Of a stretch of 53,791 bases of DNA, positions 16,164-24,973 are shown one piece after another. This stretch comes from JBNLBT01 sp050303435 (GTDB taxonomy: Bacteria > Pseudomonadota > Gammaproteobacteria > Xanthomonadales > Marinicellaceae). The stretch lies in the NCBI GenBank assembly GCA_050303435.1, contig JBNLBT010000012.1:1-53791 (forward strand), read 5' to 3'. Under the pieces are notes generated by a model. The model was not told the origin of the DNA. It made no database searches and worked only from the letters and a program-made list of their open reading frames with translations. Each line of letters starts with the position of its first letter. Position 1 is the first letter of the stretch. The position numbers were made by a program, and so were the translations under genes.

Positions 16164-19100
16164 TCAGAACTCCGTCGGCGCCGGCGGCGCGGCGATCGAT
16201 TTGCGCGGATTCTCCGGCAGGTCTCTGAGCAGCTCCTGCACCGCCCGCTCCAACGTCGGATCTTCACCGCGCGCGACCTGATCGGGGCGGTCCACCACTT
16301 CAATGTCCGGGCTCACGCCCTCGTTTTCCACCACCCAGTTGCCATCGGTGTCCATGAAGCGGAAGGTCGATGCCAGAATCGAACCGCCATCGGCCAGTCC
16401 GGGATTGCCGCTGATGCCGATCAAACCGCCCCAGGTGCGGGTGCCGATGATCTTGCCCAGCCCGGCTTTGCGGAAATAGTACGGCAGCGCGTCCCCGCCG
16501 GAGCTGGAGTAGCCGTTGGTCAACATCACCTTGGGCCCGTCGTGCGCCACGAACGGCGTGGCGTTGGGTTCCAGGCCGCGGGTTTTCCAGTAATTCAGCG
16601 TGGTGCGGGAGAGCAATTCAATCATGCGATCGGGAATAAAGCCACCGCCGTTGTAGCGGTCGTCGACGATCAGCGCGTCCTTGGTGATTTGCGGCAAAAA
16701 TTGCTTGAACAGCTCGCGGTTGCCCGGTTGCGCGGTGTTGGGCAGATGAATGTAGCCGATGCGACCGCCGGACAGTTCATCCACTCTGGCCATGCGTTCA
16801 CGCACCCATTTGAGGTATCTCAGCGACTGTTCACTGGCGATTGGCCGCACATGTGCGGTCCAGCCGCCCTGGTCACTCGCCCGGCTGTTCAGGCTCAGGG
16901 TCACGGTGCGCCCGACGCTGTGCTCGAGCAAGGCGTACAGGTTGTTCACCGTGCGGGTGCTGACACCGTTCACAGCGGTGATGTAATCGCCCACCTTGGC
17001 TTGCACGCCCGCCTCGGTCAGTGGCGAACGCGTGGCGTCCTGCCAGTTTTCTCCAGCGAAGATTTCATCGATGCGGAAATAGCCCGACGAATGGCGTGAG
17101 AATTCACCGCCCAGCAGGCCGTTGTCGTGGCGCTCCACTGTCGGCGAATCGCCGGCGTTGACGTAAATGTGCCCGGCGTTCAATTCGCCGGCGATTTCAC
17201 TGAACACGTAATCCAGATCGCTGCGGTGGGCGGCGGCATCGACCAGCGGCTGGTATTTGGCCCGCACCGCGTCCCAGTCCATGCCGTGGGTGCCCGGATC
17301 GTAGAACCAGTCACGCAGAATGCGCCAGGCGTCCACGTACATTTGCTGCCATTCGACGCGCGGATCGATTTTCATCGTCAGATGGGTCAAATCCAGCTTG
17401 CCCGAATCAAATTTCTGATCGGCGCCGCTGCCGACGATGGCAAAATCGCCGTTCTTTTGCGCCAGGATTTTTTCGCCGTTGGCCGACAACACGTAGTTGT
17501 TCACACCGTCCAGCACCGTCGCACTCGAATCCGCTTCGCTCACAGACACGCGCTTCAGTTGCGCCGGCCCGTTGCCGTTGTTGCTGAGCACGTAGACCGC
17601 GTCTTTGTTGGCTTGCAGGTTGTTGTAGTTGCCCGGCGGCAGCGGCAACACCGTGATGCGTCCGGCCAAACCGTCGTAATCAATGTTCACCTCGTTTGCA
17701 GCGTCGCCGTTGCCTTTTTCAACGTCGCCATCGGCGCCCGGCAGCGCCGCTTCGTCGCTTTGGAACGGATACAGCGCGGGCCCGTCGGCGCTCAGCTGCA
17801 GCGCGTACACACGCGTGGCGTTGTTGTACAGGTAATTGAATTCAAAGCTGGAAAACGCGAGGTTGTAATCGCGGTTGGAGAGGAAATACAGGTAACGGCC
17901 GGCCGGATCAAAGCGCGGTGAAAAATCGCTGGTGTCGGTGCCGGTGACGCGCTGCGTTTTGCCGCGTTTCAGATCATGCACCCAGATTGAACCGTAGCCG
18001 CTGTCTTCGGCTTTGGTGTAAGCCAGAAAGCGTCCATCGGGCGAGAACACGTAATCCTGAATGTCGTTGCGCGTGCCGCGGTCGACGCGTTTGGGTTGAC
18101 CGCCTTTGACATCCACCACCCACAAGGTCTGGTTCTTGTCGGCGTAGGCCAGGCGGTCACTTTGCGGTGAAAACACCGGCGCAAAGCGCCAGATTGAGCC
18201 GTCGCTGGTGAGGCGTTTTTCCTCACCGGACTGGCCGAGATCGCGCAGATACACTTCATATTCACCGCTGCGATCCGACAAATAGGCCACGTAACGGCCG
18301 TCGGCGCTCCAGCTGGCGGAAATTTCACGCGCCGCCGGGCTGCGGCTGAGGTTGCGAATCTCACCCTGGCTTGCCGGCACGCTGAACAACTCGCCGCGCG
18401 CAGCGATCACCGCGCGCTGGCCGTCCGGTGAGATGTCAAATGAATCAACAAACTGCGCAACGTTTTTGTGCATCGGCACCAGCGATTCCGGGTTGCCCTC
18501 GATGCGGATGTCCAGGCGTTTGTCCTGCCCGGTGGCCGGATCAAATCGCCACAATTGACCGCCGGCTTCATACACGATCGCATCCGGACCGGCCGAGGCC
18601 CACAGCGCGTCGTAGTCGCTGTGGTGCGTGACCTGCTGTGGCGCACCGCCACGCACGTAACGGTACAGATTCAGTACGCGGTCGCGGTCGCTGATGAAAT
18701 AAATGTCATCGCCAACCCACACCGGCTGGTGGTCGGTGGCGTCGTTGTCGGTCAGTTGTTCGGCGCTGTTGTCTTGCAGATTGAACACCCACACGTCCTG
18801 TGCGCGGCCGCCGCGGTAGCGTTTCCAGGTTCTGAATTCACGATCGATCGGGGTGTATACATAGCGCGTGCCGTCCGGCGAGAGCATGCCGCCACCGGTT
18901 TCGGGCACGGCCAGCGGCTGCGCCATGCCACCGTCCAGCGGCACCCAGTGCGGGCGCCCCATGCGCTGGCCCCAGGGCAGACGGTTGGCGCGCACCAGCA
19001 CCTGTGCATCGTCCGCGCTCCAGTCCATCACGCGGTAGTCAAAACCGCCGCGCGGCGGCATCGGGCCGACGTCGTTGTACCAGGTCAATTGGCGCAGATT

Positions 19101-19424
19101 GCTGCCGTCGGTGTTCATCACGTACACTTGGCGCGTACCGGAATATTCCGCGGCAAAAGCGATTTGCTGCCCCGAACGGGAAAATTTTGGAAAGGTTTCA
19201 AAACCCGCGTGCGATGTCAGCCGGGTGGATTCGCCGCTGTTGATGTCGGCGATGTAAATGTCGCCGGCGTGCACAAACGTCACCTGGTCCTTGTGGATGT
19301 CGGCGTATCGCAGTAATTTTTTTGGCGCTTCGGCCTGTGCACCGGCCAATCCCAGGCCCAGGGTGGCCAGGCCCAGCAGGGATCGGCGCATCAGGCGTGT
19401 GGTCCGCTTGCGGATTTGCTTCAT
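16164..19424 (-). CDS. Exported tricorn-type S41 protease
   Basis: This 1086-residue homologue of archaeal tricorn protease is made for export: a twin-Arg-containing signal region (MRRSLLGLATLGLGLAGAQA) covers about the first 32 residues. An N-terminal beta-propeller of WD40/TolB-like repeats follows (FAAEYSGTRQVYVMNTDG, FSPDGRFLAYT, DFSPRFDPAGRYLYFLSNRD), then a second propeller-like region, a tricorn core domain (ELNAGHIYVNAGD, holding the likely His), a PDZ domain (GVQAKVGDYITAVNGVS) and a C-terminal S41 domain with the nucleophile Ser in TNGYSSSGGDALPYYF. The Shine-Dalgarno AAGGAGA lies just before the ATG, and a -10-like TATACT at 19493-19498. It is a single-gene unit. Such enzymes degrade oligopeptides outside the cytoplasm. 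Confidence 0.93.
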   Translation of the reverse strand: MKQIRKRTTRLMRRSLLGLATLGLGLAGAQAEAPKKLLRYADIHKDQVTFVHAGDIYIADINSGESTRLTSHAGFETFPKFSRSGQQIAFAAEYSGTRQVYVMNTDGSNLRQLTWYNDVGPMPPRGGFDYRVMDWSADDAQVLVRANRLPWGQRMGRPHWVPLDGGMAQPLAVPETGGGMLSPDGTRYVYTPIDREFRTWKRYRGGRAQDVWVFNLQDNSAEQLTDNDATDHQPVWVGDDIYFISDRDRVLNLYRYVRGGAPQQVTHHSDYDALWASAGPDAIVYEAGGQLWRFDPATGQDKRLDIRIEGNPESLVPMHKNVAQFVDSFDISPDGQRAVIAARGELFSVPASQGEIRNLSRSPAAREISASWSADGRYVAYLSDRSGEYEVYLRDLGQSGEEKRLTSDGSIWRFAPVFSPQSDRLAYADKNQTLWVVDVKGGQPKRVDRGTRNDIQDYVFSPDGRFLAYTKAEDSGYGSIWVHDLKRGKTQRVTGTDTSDFSPRFDPAGRYLYFLSNRDYNLAFSSFEFNYLYNNATRVYALQLSADGPALYPFQSDEAALPGADGDVEKGNGDAANEVNIDYDGLAGRITVLPLPPGNYNNLQANKDAVYVLSNNGNGPAQLKRVSVSEADSSATVLDGVNNYVLSANGEKILAQKNGDFAIVGSGADQKFDSGKLDLTHLTMKIDPRVEWQQMYVDAWRILRDWFYDPGTHGMDWDAVRAKYQPLVDAAAHRSDLDYVFSEIAGELNAGHIYVNAGDSPTVERHDNGLLGGEFSRHSSGYFRIDEIFAGENWQDATRSPLTEAGVQAKVGDYITAVNGVSTRTVNNLYALLEHSVGRTVTLSLNSRASDQGGWTAHVRPIASEQSLRYLKWVRERMARVDELSGGRIGYIHLPNTAQPGNRELFKQFLPQITKDALIVDDRYNGGGFIPDRMIELLSRTTLNYWKTRGLEPNATPFVAHDGPKVMLTNGYSSSGGDALPYYFRKAGLGKIIGTRTWGGLIGISGNPGLADGGSILASTFRFMDTDGNWVVENEGVSPDIEVVDRPDQVARGEDPTLERAVQELLRDLPENPRKSIAAPPAPTEF

Positions 19425-19810
19425 GGATGTCTCCTTTTGATTGTGTTTGCATGCGACACCGGGCGGCGGCGCGATGCGCAGGAAAAATCAACAGTATACC
19501 GCAGCCGGGCGCAATCGCTGTGTTACGAAAGTCACGATCCGTGGGTCAGGTTGCAGGCGACCTGTAGCGCATTCGCGCCCTTGCAAAGATTCGCACACGC
19601 GGTGAAAAATTTCTTCGCGTCGACAATTTGGGACAGTTCTCGCACCGCGTTATGGTGAGACAGATACGGATGCGGGCCAATCCGGTCCGTTGGCACACTT
19701 TTTCATCGCTGCAGGTGTTTATTGCAGCGCACTCAGTATAATGGACGGTGCGCAACAATCCGATCCAATGGATCACATCGCTCAACACGTCGAGGATCGC
19801 TGGAGACACG
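19425..19810. other. 386-bp divergent intergenic region
   Basis: This is the control region between the tricorn gene (minus) and the ECF sigma operon (plus). On the minus side it contains the AAGGAGA ribosome site and a TATACT -10-like element (19493-19498). On the plus side there is a perfect TATAAT at 19737-19742. I see no gene: the short frames lack codon character and ribosome sites. No clear palindrome or repeat is visible. Confidence 0.6.
19737..19742 (+). promoter_or_regulatory. -10 element (TATAAT) for the sigma-kinase operon
   Basis: A perfect TATAAT lies 68 bp before the ATG at 19811. The hexamer 17 bp upstream (GGTGTT, 19714-19719) is a poor -35 match, so the promoter may need an activator or be weak. 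Housekeeping-sigma transcription of this operon is suggested, not proven. Confidence 0.45.
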
Positions 19811-20371
19811 ATGACCGATCTGGAATCAACAGCCACCCTGCTGAGCAGGGTCAAACAGGGCGACGGCCGCGCGCGCGAACGGCTGTGCGCCATTTACCTG
19901 CCCATTCTCAATCGCTGGGCGCACGGCCGACTGCCGCCACAGGCACGCGATCTGGCCGAGACCGAAGACATGGTGCAGGCCTCGCTGATCAAAGCCCTGG
20001 ACCGCATCGATGAATTTGAGTCGCTGCACGAAGGCGCTTTTCTGGCCTATCTGCGCAAAATTCTGATCAACAACATCCGCATGGAAATCCGCCGCGTCAG
20101 CCGGCAACTGGACCGCGTTGATGGCGAGCGTGAATGGGCGGACGGCACGGCCTCACAGGTGGAAAGCATGATCGGCAATGAACTGATGGAGCAGTATGAA
20201 AAAGCGCTCACACTGATGCCCGCCGAATCCCGCGAAGCCGTGATTCTGCGGGTTGAATTCGGTTTCACCTATCCGGAAGTGGCCGCCGCCATGAATTGCG
20301 CTTCAGCGAATGCTGCACGCATGCTGGTGACCCGCGCGCTGACGCGCCTGGCCGAGCGCATCCATGGCTGA
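19811..20371 (+). CDS. ECF-type RNA polymerase sigma factor
   Basis: This 186-residue two-domain sigma factor redirects RNA polymerase to a private regulon. Region 2 spans about residues 25-95 (core-binding helix DLAETEDMVQASLIKALDRI, then FLAYLRKILINNIRMEIRR). Region 4 spans about 125-185 (LMPAESREAVILRVEFGFTY with a helix-turn-helix VAAAMNCASANAARMLVTRA). The ATG at 19811 has TGGAGA upstream; an earlier in-frame ATG at 19748 coincides with the promoter region. No anti-sigma gene adjoins it. Instead the stop overlaps the start of a Ser/Thr kinase by 8 bp, the arrangement of ECF groups in which the kinase controls sigma activity. T51 lies inside the ETED core-binding motif. Confidence 0.9.
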   Translation: MTDLESTATLLSRVKQGDGRARERLCAIYLPILNRWAHGRLPPQARDLAETEDMVQASLIKALDRIDEFESLHEGAFLAYLRKILINNIRMEIRRVSRQLDRVDGEREWADGTASQVESMIGNELMEQYEKALTLMPAESREAVILRVEFGFTYPEVAAAMNCASANAARMLVTRALTRLAERIHG

Positions 20372-22943
20372 AGACGACGATCGCTCAGAAGACCTGGTGC
20401 GCCGCATCGCCGATGGCCAGCCGATCGACTGGTCGTCGCTGGGCGATGACGCAGTGAATCTGCACAAATTGCAGGCGCTGGAAACGCTGTGCCGCGGTTT
20501 TGCCGGGCTGCACCCGGCGCGCCGCGAAGAGGCGCAGGCCAGCAGTCATGCCGCGCTTTTTGAATGGGGGCATTTGCAGGTCATGCAGCGCATCGGCGCC
20601 GGCAGCAGCGGTGAGGTCTACCGCGCGCACGATTCCGTGCTGGATCGGGCCGTTGCACTGAAACTGCTCAAGCCTTCCCACCTGGCGCCGCACGCTGCAC
20701 GGGCCTTCATTCAGGAAGCGCGCATGCTGGCGCGTGTGCGCAACCGACATGTGCTGGCGGTGCACGGCGCCGATGTGCACGACGGCCGCGTCGGCATGTG
20801 GTCCGATCTGCTGGATGGCGACGATTTGTCTGAACCGGGCCTGGCTGCACGGATGCGCGATGGCGATGCCTTGTTGCGCATTGGCGCGGCCCTCAGCGAC
20901 GCCTTGCAGGCGGTGCATGAGGCCGGGCTGATCCACGGCGACGTGAAACCCGCCAATGTGATGCTGGACCGCGGTGAACACCTGGTGCTGATGGATTTCG
21001 GCGCCGGGCGCGAACACAGCGAGCAAACCAACCGGGAAAACTGGGTGCAGGGCACGCCGTACCTGATGGCACCGGAGCTGTTCACCGGCGGCGCGCCACA
21101 CGCCGGCGTTGACGTCTACGCGCTGGGGGCCCTGCTGTACAAACTCGCCAGCGGCCACTATCCGGTGGAAGCGCGCAATGTGGTGGAACTGAAACACAAG
21201 CTGTTGCACGCCCGTCCAGCCGCTTTGCATACACTGCGCGGGGACCTGCACCGCGATGTGTGCAAGCTGATCCATCAGATGCTTTCTGCAAATCCGGCGC
21301 AACGCCCCTCGGCCAGCGAATTGGTGCGACGTTTTGCCTGGATTCGCGGCGCACCACAGCGTCGCAACAAGCGCCGCCTGAGAAACGGCATCATTGCTTC
21401 CTTGCTGTTGGGCACGCTGATTTCCAGCGCCGGCTTTTACCGCGCCAGCCAGGCGCAACGCAGCGCCGAGAATGCGCAGCAACAGGCCGAGTCCCTGAAC
21501 ACCTTCCTGCTGGACATGCTCAATTCAGTCTCGCTGCTGGGCAAAGCGCGGGAAGTGCGCGTCGCCGACATGCTGGATCTGGCGGCGCAAAACGTGCCGC
21601 AGCAATTGTTCGATCGACCGTCCGCCCAACGCGCGGTCCACACGGCGCTGGCGAGTGCGTACATGACCTTGCAGTTGCCCGACGATGCGATCGCGCAATT
21701 CCAGCTCAGCCTGGAGGCCTTGCCAGTCGACACCCCGGCGATGCGCGATGAAAAAATGCGCATTCAGGTATACATGGCCAAGGCCCTTCAAATGACCGGT
21801 GAGGATGCGCGCGCGGTGGATCTGTTGAACGAAATCCTGGCTCAGGCCGTGAAAGACGATCCCGTGCACCGTCGGCTGACCTGGCTGGCACACATCCGTC
21901 TGGCGGAAATCGACCGCAGCGCCGGCCGACCGCAACCAACCGAAGCCCGTCTGCAGAAACTCTTTGCAGACCCGTTACTGGCCACTGAAGCCCCCGATCT
22001 GCTGATCGATGCACGGCGCATGCAGGCAGAAAACCTGCTGCTGCAATCGCGTTTCACTGAGGCCGAACGGTTGTCGCGGGTCACATTAAACATGCTGCAA
22101 CGCAGTGAAGACAGCGGTTTCATGGACCGGCTGGACGTGCAAAGCGCCATTGCCAAGGCTCTGGTGCGCCAGGGCAAACTTGGCGAGGCCGAAGCCCTCT
22201 ACCGGCAGTTGCTGCAGGAAAGTCACAAGCTGTTGGGACGCTACAATTCCACCTACCTGTATTCACTGATCAATCTCGCGGGTGTGCTGCAGGATACCGG
22301 GCAATTGAACGAAGCCATGGCGCATCTGCAACAGGCCATGGAGCTGGCGCAGAACACCCAGGGCATTGAAATCATGACAACGGTCGGCATCGGCACCAAT
22401 CTGGCCAACCTGAAAGTTTCACTGGGCGACCTCGCCGGCGGTGAAACGTGGATGCGACGCACCCTCGAAACCTCGAGCCAAGGCCTGGGAGAAGACCATC
22501 TTCAGACCCTGCTGCTGGAATACAATCTGGCTGAACTGCTGAACAATTCAGCTCGCCACGCACAGGCCCGGCAAAGCGCAGAGCTCACCTTGCAAAAAAC
22601 CATCCGGGCACTGGGCCACGATCACCTGCTGGTGTGGCTGACGCTGGACAATCTGGCCATTGCACTGGCCGGAGAAGGGCGCATGGACGCGGCCATTGAA
22701 CGGCACCTGCAGGCCGTTGCCGGTCTTGACCGCACACAGGGTGAAGACAACCGATACACTCTGCTGGCATTGCAGCACTTCACTGAGACCTTGCAGACAG
22801 CCGGCCAAAAAACAGACCTCAAAGAGCAACTTGAATCCCTGTGGCAACGCCAGGCCCGGTCCCTGGGCAACGAACACCCGGACACGCTGGCCACGCGCCA
22901 GCGCCTCGACGCACTGACACCCCCTCCCAGCAACGCGCAATGA
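20364..22943 (+). CDS. Membrane Ser/Thr protein kinase with TPR-like C-terminus
   Basis: This is an 859-residue Hanks-type kinase. The N-terminal kinase domain (about 70-330) has the Gly loop GAGSSGEVYRAHD, K100 in VALKLLK, catalytic D193 in HGDVKPANV, DFG at 211-213 and APE at 236-238. Arg is absent before the catalytic Asp (HGD rather than HRD), so it is a non-RD kinase and may not need activation-loop phosphorylation. One transmembrane helix (about 341-358, GIIASLLLGTLISSAGFYRA) separates it from a long helical region with TPR-like repeats, presumably periplasmic and ligand- or protein-binding. The start lies inside the end of the sigma gene (ATGGCTGA). The sigma factor is the natural candidate substrate. 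Confidence 0.9.
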   Translation: MAEDDDRSEDLVRRIADGQPIDWSSLGDDAVNLHKLQALETLCRGFAGLHPARREEAQASSHAALFEWGHLQVMQRIGAGSSGEVYRAHDSVLDRAVALKLLKPSHLAPHAARAFIQEARMLARVRNRHVLAVHGADVHDGRVGMWSDLLDGDDLSEPGLAARMRDGDALLRIGAALSDALQAVHEAGLIHGDVKPANVMLDRGEHLVLMDFGAGREHSEQTNRENWVQGTPYLMAPELFTGGAPHAGVDVYALGALLYKLASGHYPVEARNVVELKHKLLHARPAALHTLRGDLHRDVCKLIHQMLSANPAQRPSASELVRRFAWIRGAPQRRNKRRLRNGIIASLLLGTLISSAGFYRASQAQRSAENAQQQAESLNTFLLDMLNSVSLLGKAREVRVADMLDLAAQNVPQQLFDRPSAQRAVHTALASAYMTLQLPDDAIAQFQLSLEALPVDTPAMRDEKMRIQVYMAKALQMTGEDARAVDLLNEILAQAVKDDPVHRRLTWLAHIRLAEIDRSAGRPQPTEARLQKLFADPLLATEAPDLLIDARRMQAENLLLQSRFTEAERLSRVTLNMLQRSEDSGFMDRLDVQSAIAKALVRQGKLGEAEALYRQLLQESHKLLGRYNSTYLYSLINLAGVLQDTGQLNEAMAHLQQAMELAQNTQGIEIMTTVGIGTNLANLKVSLGDLAGGETWMRRTLETSSQGLGEDHLQTLLLEYNLAELLNNSARHAQARQSAELTLQKTIRALGHDHLLVWLTLDNLAIALAGEGRMDAAIERHLQAVAGLDRTQGEDNRYTLLALQHFTETLQTAGQKTDLKEQLESLWQRQARSLGNEHPDTLATRQRLDALTPPPSNAQ

Positions 22944-23058
22944 ACGCCGCCCCAGCGGGCGTGTAAAAAAAGTTGTGTTGATTTTTTCCGCGCGGCATTG
23001 AACTCCATGAAAGCGGTCGATTGGACCGGCGACATTCAACGATTATGGAGGTATTCAC

Positions 23059-24111
23059 ATGTTGCACAAAAAAATCATCACATCACTGGCCATCGCTTCA
23101 CTGGGCCTGTCCAGCGCCGCACCGGCGGCGGAATTTTGTGTCACCAACGGCGCCGAATTGCTCTCGGCCCTGCTCACCGCGGACAGCAACAACCAATCCG
23201 ACACCATTCGCGTGGCCACAGGAAACTACGTGTCACCGCTGGCCGATTTCAGTTATTTCGGGGAAAACGAAAGCAGCCCGCTGGTGATCAGCGGCGGCTG
23301 GCAGAATTTCATGGGCAATCCCTGTGGACAACAACTCGGCGGCCCGTACAGCACCACCATAGACGGCGATTCCGACGGCCGCGCCATGCACATCATGGCA
23401 GGCGGCAATGTCACCGTCAGCGGTTTTAACTTTATCAACGGCTTTATCACTGGCGCGGGTCAAAACACCGGCGGCCTGTACATTCAATTGTTCGGCGACC
23501 GGGCGATCGTGGAAAACAATTCATTTCTGAACAACCACGGCTTCGGTGTGGGTGCCATGCGCGTCATCGGCAGCGGCCGTGCGGACCTGCGCAACAACGT
23601 GTTTCTCGGCAACGAAAGTGAAAGCGGCAACGCCGTGGTCGCCTTGCAAGTCGATCTGAACTACGCCATCAACAACACCGTGATGTTCAATACCGGCGGG
23701 CTGTACATTCAGTCCACCGTCGACGAACGCAGCCTGGTGGCGAACAATTTGCTGTGGAGCAACGACGCGGTTGATCTGGCCATGGTGCGTTCCGGCAACG
23801 GACAAATTTATTTGCATCACAACAACATCGGCACCAGTTCAGGCAGTGCCACCGACAGCCTCAACAACCTGTCCATGGCGCCGGAATTTCAGCCCGGCCT
23901 GTTGAACATCACCCCGCGCGTCGGTTCGCCGCTGATCAACGCCGGCCGCCGGCCGCCGAATGTTTTGCCGATACCGATTCCGTTTGAACAGAACTGGTAC
24001 GTCGGCGACGACGATTTTTACGGCAACGTGCGCGTCATGAACGGTCAGGTTGACATCGGCGCGGCGGAAACCATGGCCCCTGCGGACCTGATTTTTGCCC
24101 ACCATTTCTGA
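23059..24111 (+). CDS. Secreted parallel beta-helix protein (paralogue 1)
   Basis: This 350-residue exported protein has a signal peptide (MLHKKIITSLAIASLGLSSA, cleavage near AAPAAEF) and GGAGG seven bases before the ATG. The mature N-terminus EFCVTNGAELLSALLTAD and then NNQSDTIRVATGNYV match two other proteins at 45.7 and 51.0 kb. Repeated Asn-rich turns (VENNSFLNNHGFG, LRNNVFLGNE, VANNLLWSND) are typical of right-handed parallel beta-helix proteins such as pectate-lyase-like folds. No catalytic motif is recognised, so ligand or enzyme activity is unknown. The protein ends DLIFAHHF, a shortened form of the shared tail. It follows the kinase gene by 115 bp and could belong to the sigma factor's regulon. 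Confidence 0.8.
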   Translation: MLHKKIITSLAIASLGLSSAAPAAEFCVTNGAELLSALLTADSNNQSDTIRVATGNYVSPLADFSYFGENESSPLVISGGWQNFMGNPCGQQLGGPYSTTIDGDSDGRAMHIMAGGNVTVSGFNFINGFITGAGQNTGGLYIQLFGDRAIVENNSFLNNHGFGVGAMRVIGSGRADLRNNVFLGNESESGNAVVALQVDLNYAINNTVMFNTGGLYIQSTVDERSLVANNLLWSNDAVDLAMVRSGNGQIYLHHNNIGTSSGSATDSLNNLSMAPEFQPGLLNITPRVGSPLINAGRRPPNVLPIPIPFEQNWYVGDDDFYGNVRVMNGQVDIGAAETMAPADLIFAHHF

Positions 24112-24127
24112 CATGCAGTGCCGGCAT

Positions 24128-24901
24128 TCAGTGCAGCCGGTTGCTGCGCACGATGCGCCACTCACCGCGCTGGCTTTCCACCAGCGCGGTGCACGATTCC
24201 ACCCAATCGCCGCAATTCATGTAAACCACGTCATTGATGCGGCGGATTTCGGCGTGGTGGATGTGGCCACTGACGATGCCGGCGTAGCGGTGCTGACTGG
24301 CGTAATCGCACAACACCTGCTCGTAGTTGTCGATGAATTGCACCGATTGCTTGACCCGCTGTTTCACAAACGCGGCCAAAGACCAGTACCGGCGGCAGCC
24401 GATGCGCCGGCGCAACCAGTTGATCGGCCGGTTCAGGCGCAACAGCAGCTGATAGGACACATCGCCGAGTTTGGCCAGCCAGCGCCGGTTGAGGGTGATT
24501 GAATCAAAACTGTCGCCGTGGATCACACCGATGCGCCGGCCCCGCGCGTCGATGTATTCGCACTCATTGACGATGTGCAAATGATCACCCAGCTGCAATG
24601 GCACAAATTCACGGATGAATTCGTCGTGGTTGCCGATCACGTAGCACACGCGGGTGGCTTTGCGCGCCTGGCGGAGAATTTTCTGCACCACGTCGGAATG
24701 CGACTGCGGCCAGTACATTTTGCGTTTCAGCGACCAGCCATCGATGATGTCGCCGACCAGAAACAGCTGTTCACATTCGTTGCGACGGAGAAAATCCAGC
24801 AGCGCCCCGGCCTGGCAATCGCGGGTTCCCAGGTGCACATCGGAGATGAAGATGGCCCGATGTCGCTTGACGGCTGGCGCAGCGCGTTTCATGGCGCTCA
24901 A
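24128..24901 (-). CDS. LpxH-like metallophosphoesterase
   Basis: This 257-residue calcineurin-fold phosphoesterase is related to UDP-2,3-diacylglucosamine diphosphatase, a lipid A pathway step. Metal-binding motifs appear in order: ISDVHLGTRD, LVGDIIDGW, VIGNHDEFIRE, GVIHGDSFD and VSGHIHHAEI. The central insertion with many Arg (RLNRPINWLRRRIGCRRY) is the lid region typical of the LpxH-like subgroup found beside true LpxH in many gammaproteobacteria. Whether this copy makes lipid X or acts on another substrate cannot be told. It converges with beta-helix gene 1, leaving 16 bp between the stops. An alternative start is Met4. Confidence 0.82.
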   Translation of the reverse strand: MSAMKRAAPAVKRHRAIFISDVHLGTRDCQAGALLDFLRRNECEQLFLVGDIIDGWSLKRKMYWPQSHSDVVQKILRQARKATRVCYVIGNHDEFIREFVPLQLGDHLHIVNECEYIDARGRRIGVIHGDSFDSITLNRRWLAKLGDVSYQLLLRLNRPINWLRRRIGCRRYWSLAAFVKQRVKQSVQFIDNYEQVLCDYASQHRYAGIVSGHIHHAEIRRINDVVYMNCGDWVESCTALVESQRGEWRIVRSNRLH

Positions 24902-24973
24902 TGTACACCGCGGGCATGACCGCGCGATGACGCGGGCATGACAGCCCGGTGTCAGCGCCCGCGCAGGCGTCGC

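Noticed and set aside
15998..16303. Longer reading of nth
   Set aside because: The extra ~100 codons cross a rho-independent terminator and lie partly antisense to the tricorn gene; the standard Nth start is at 15997.
22946..22980. Terminator after the first kinase gene
   Set aside because: A CGCCC/GGGCG stem is present but followed by an A-run, not a T-run, in the direction of transcription.
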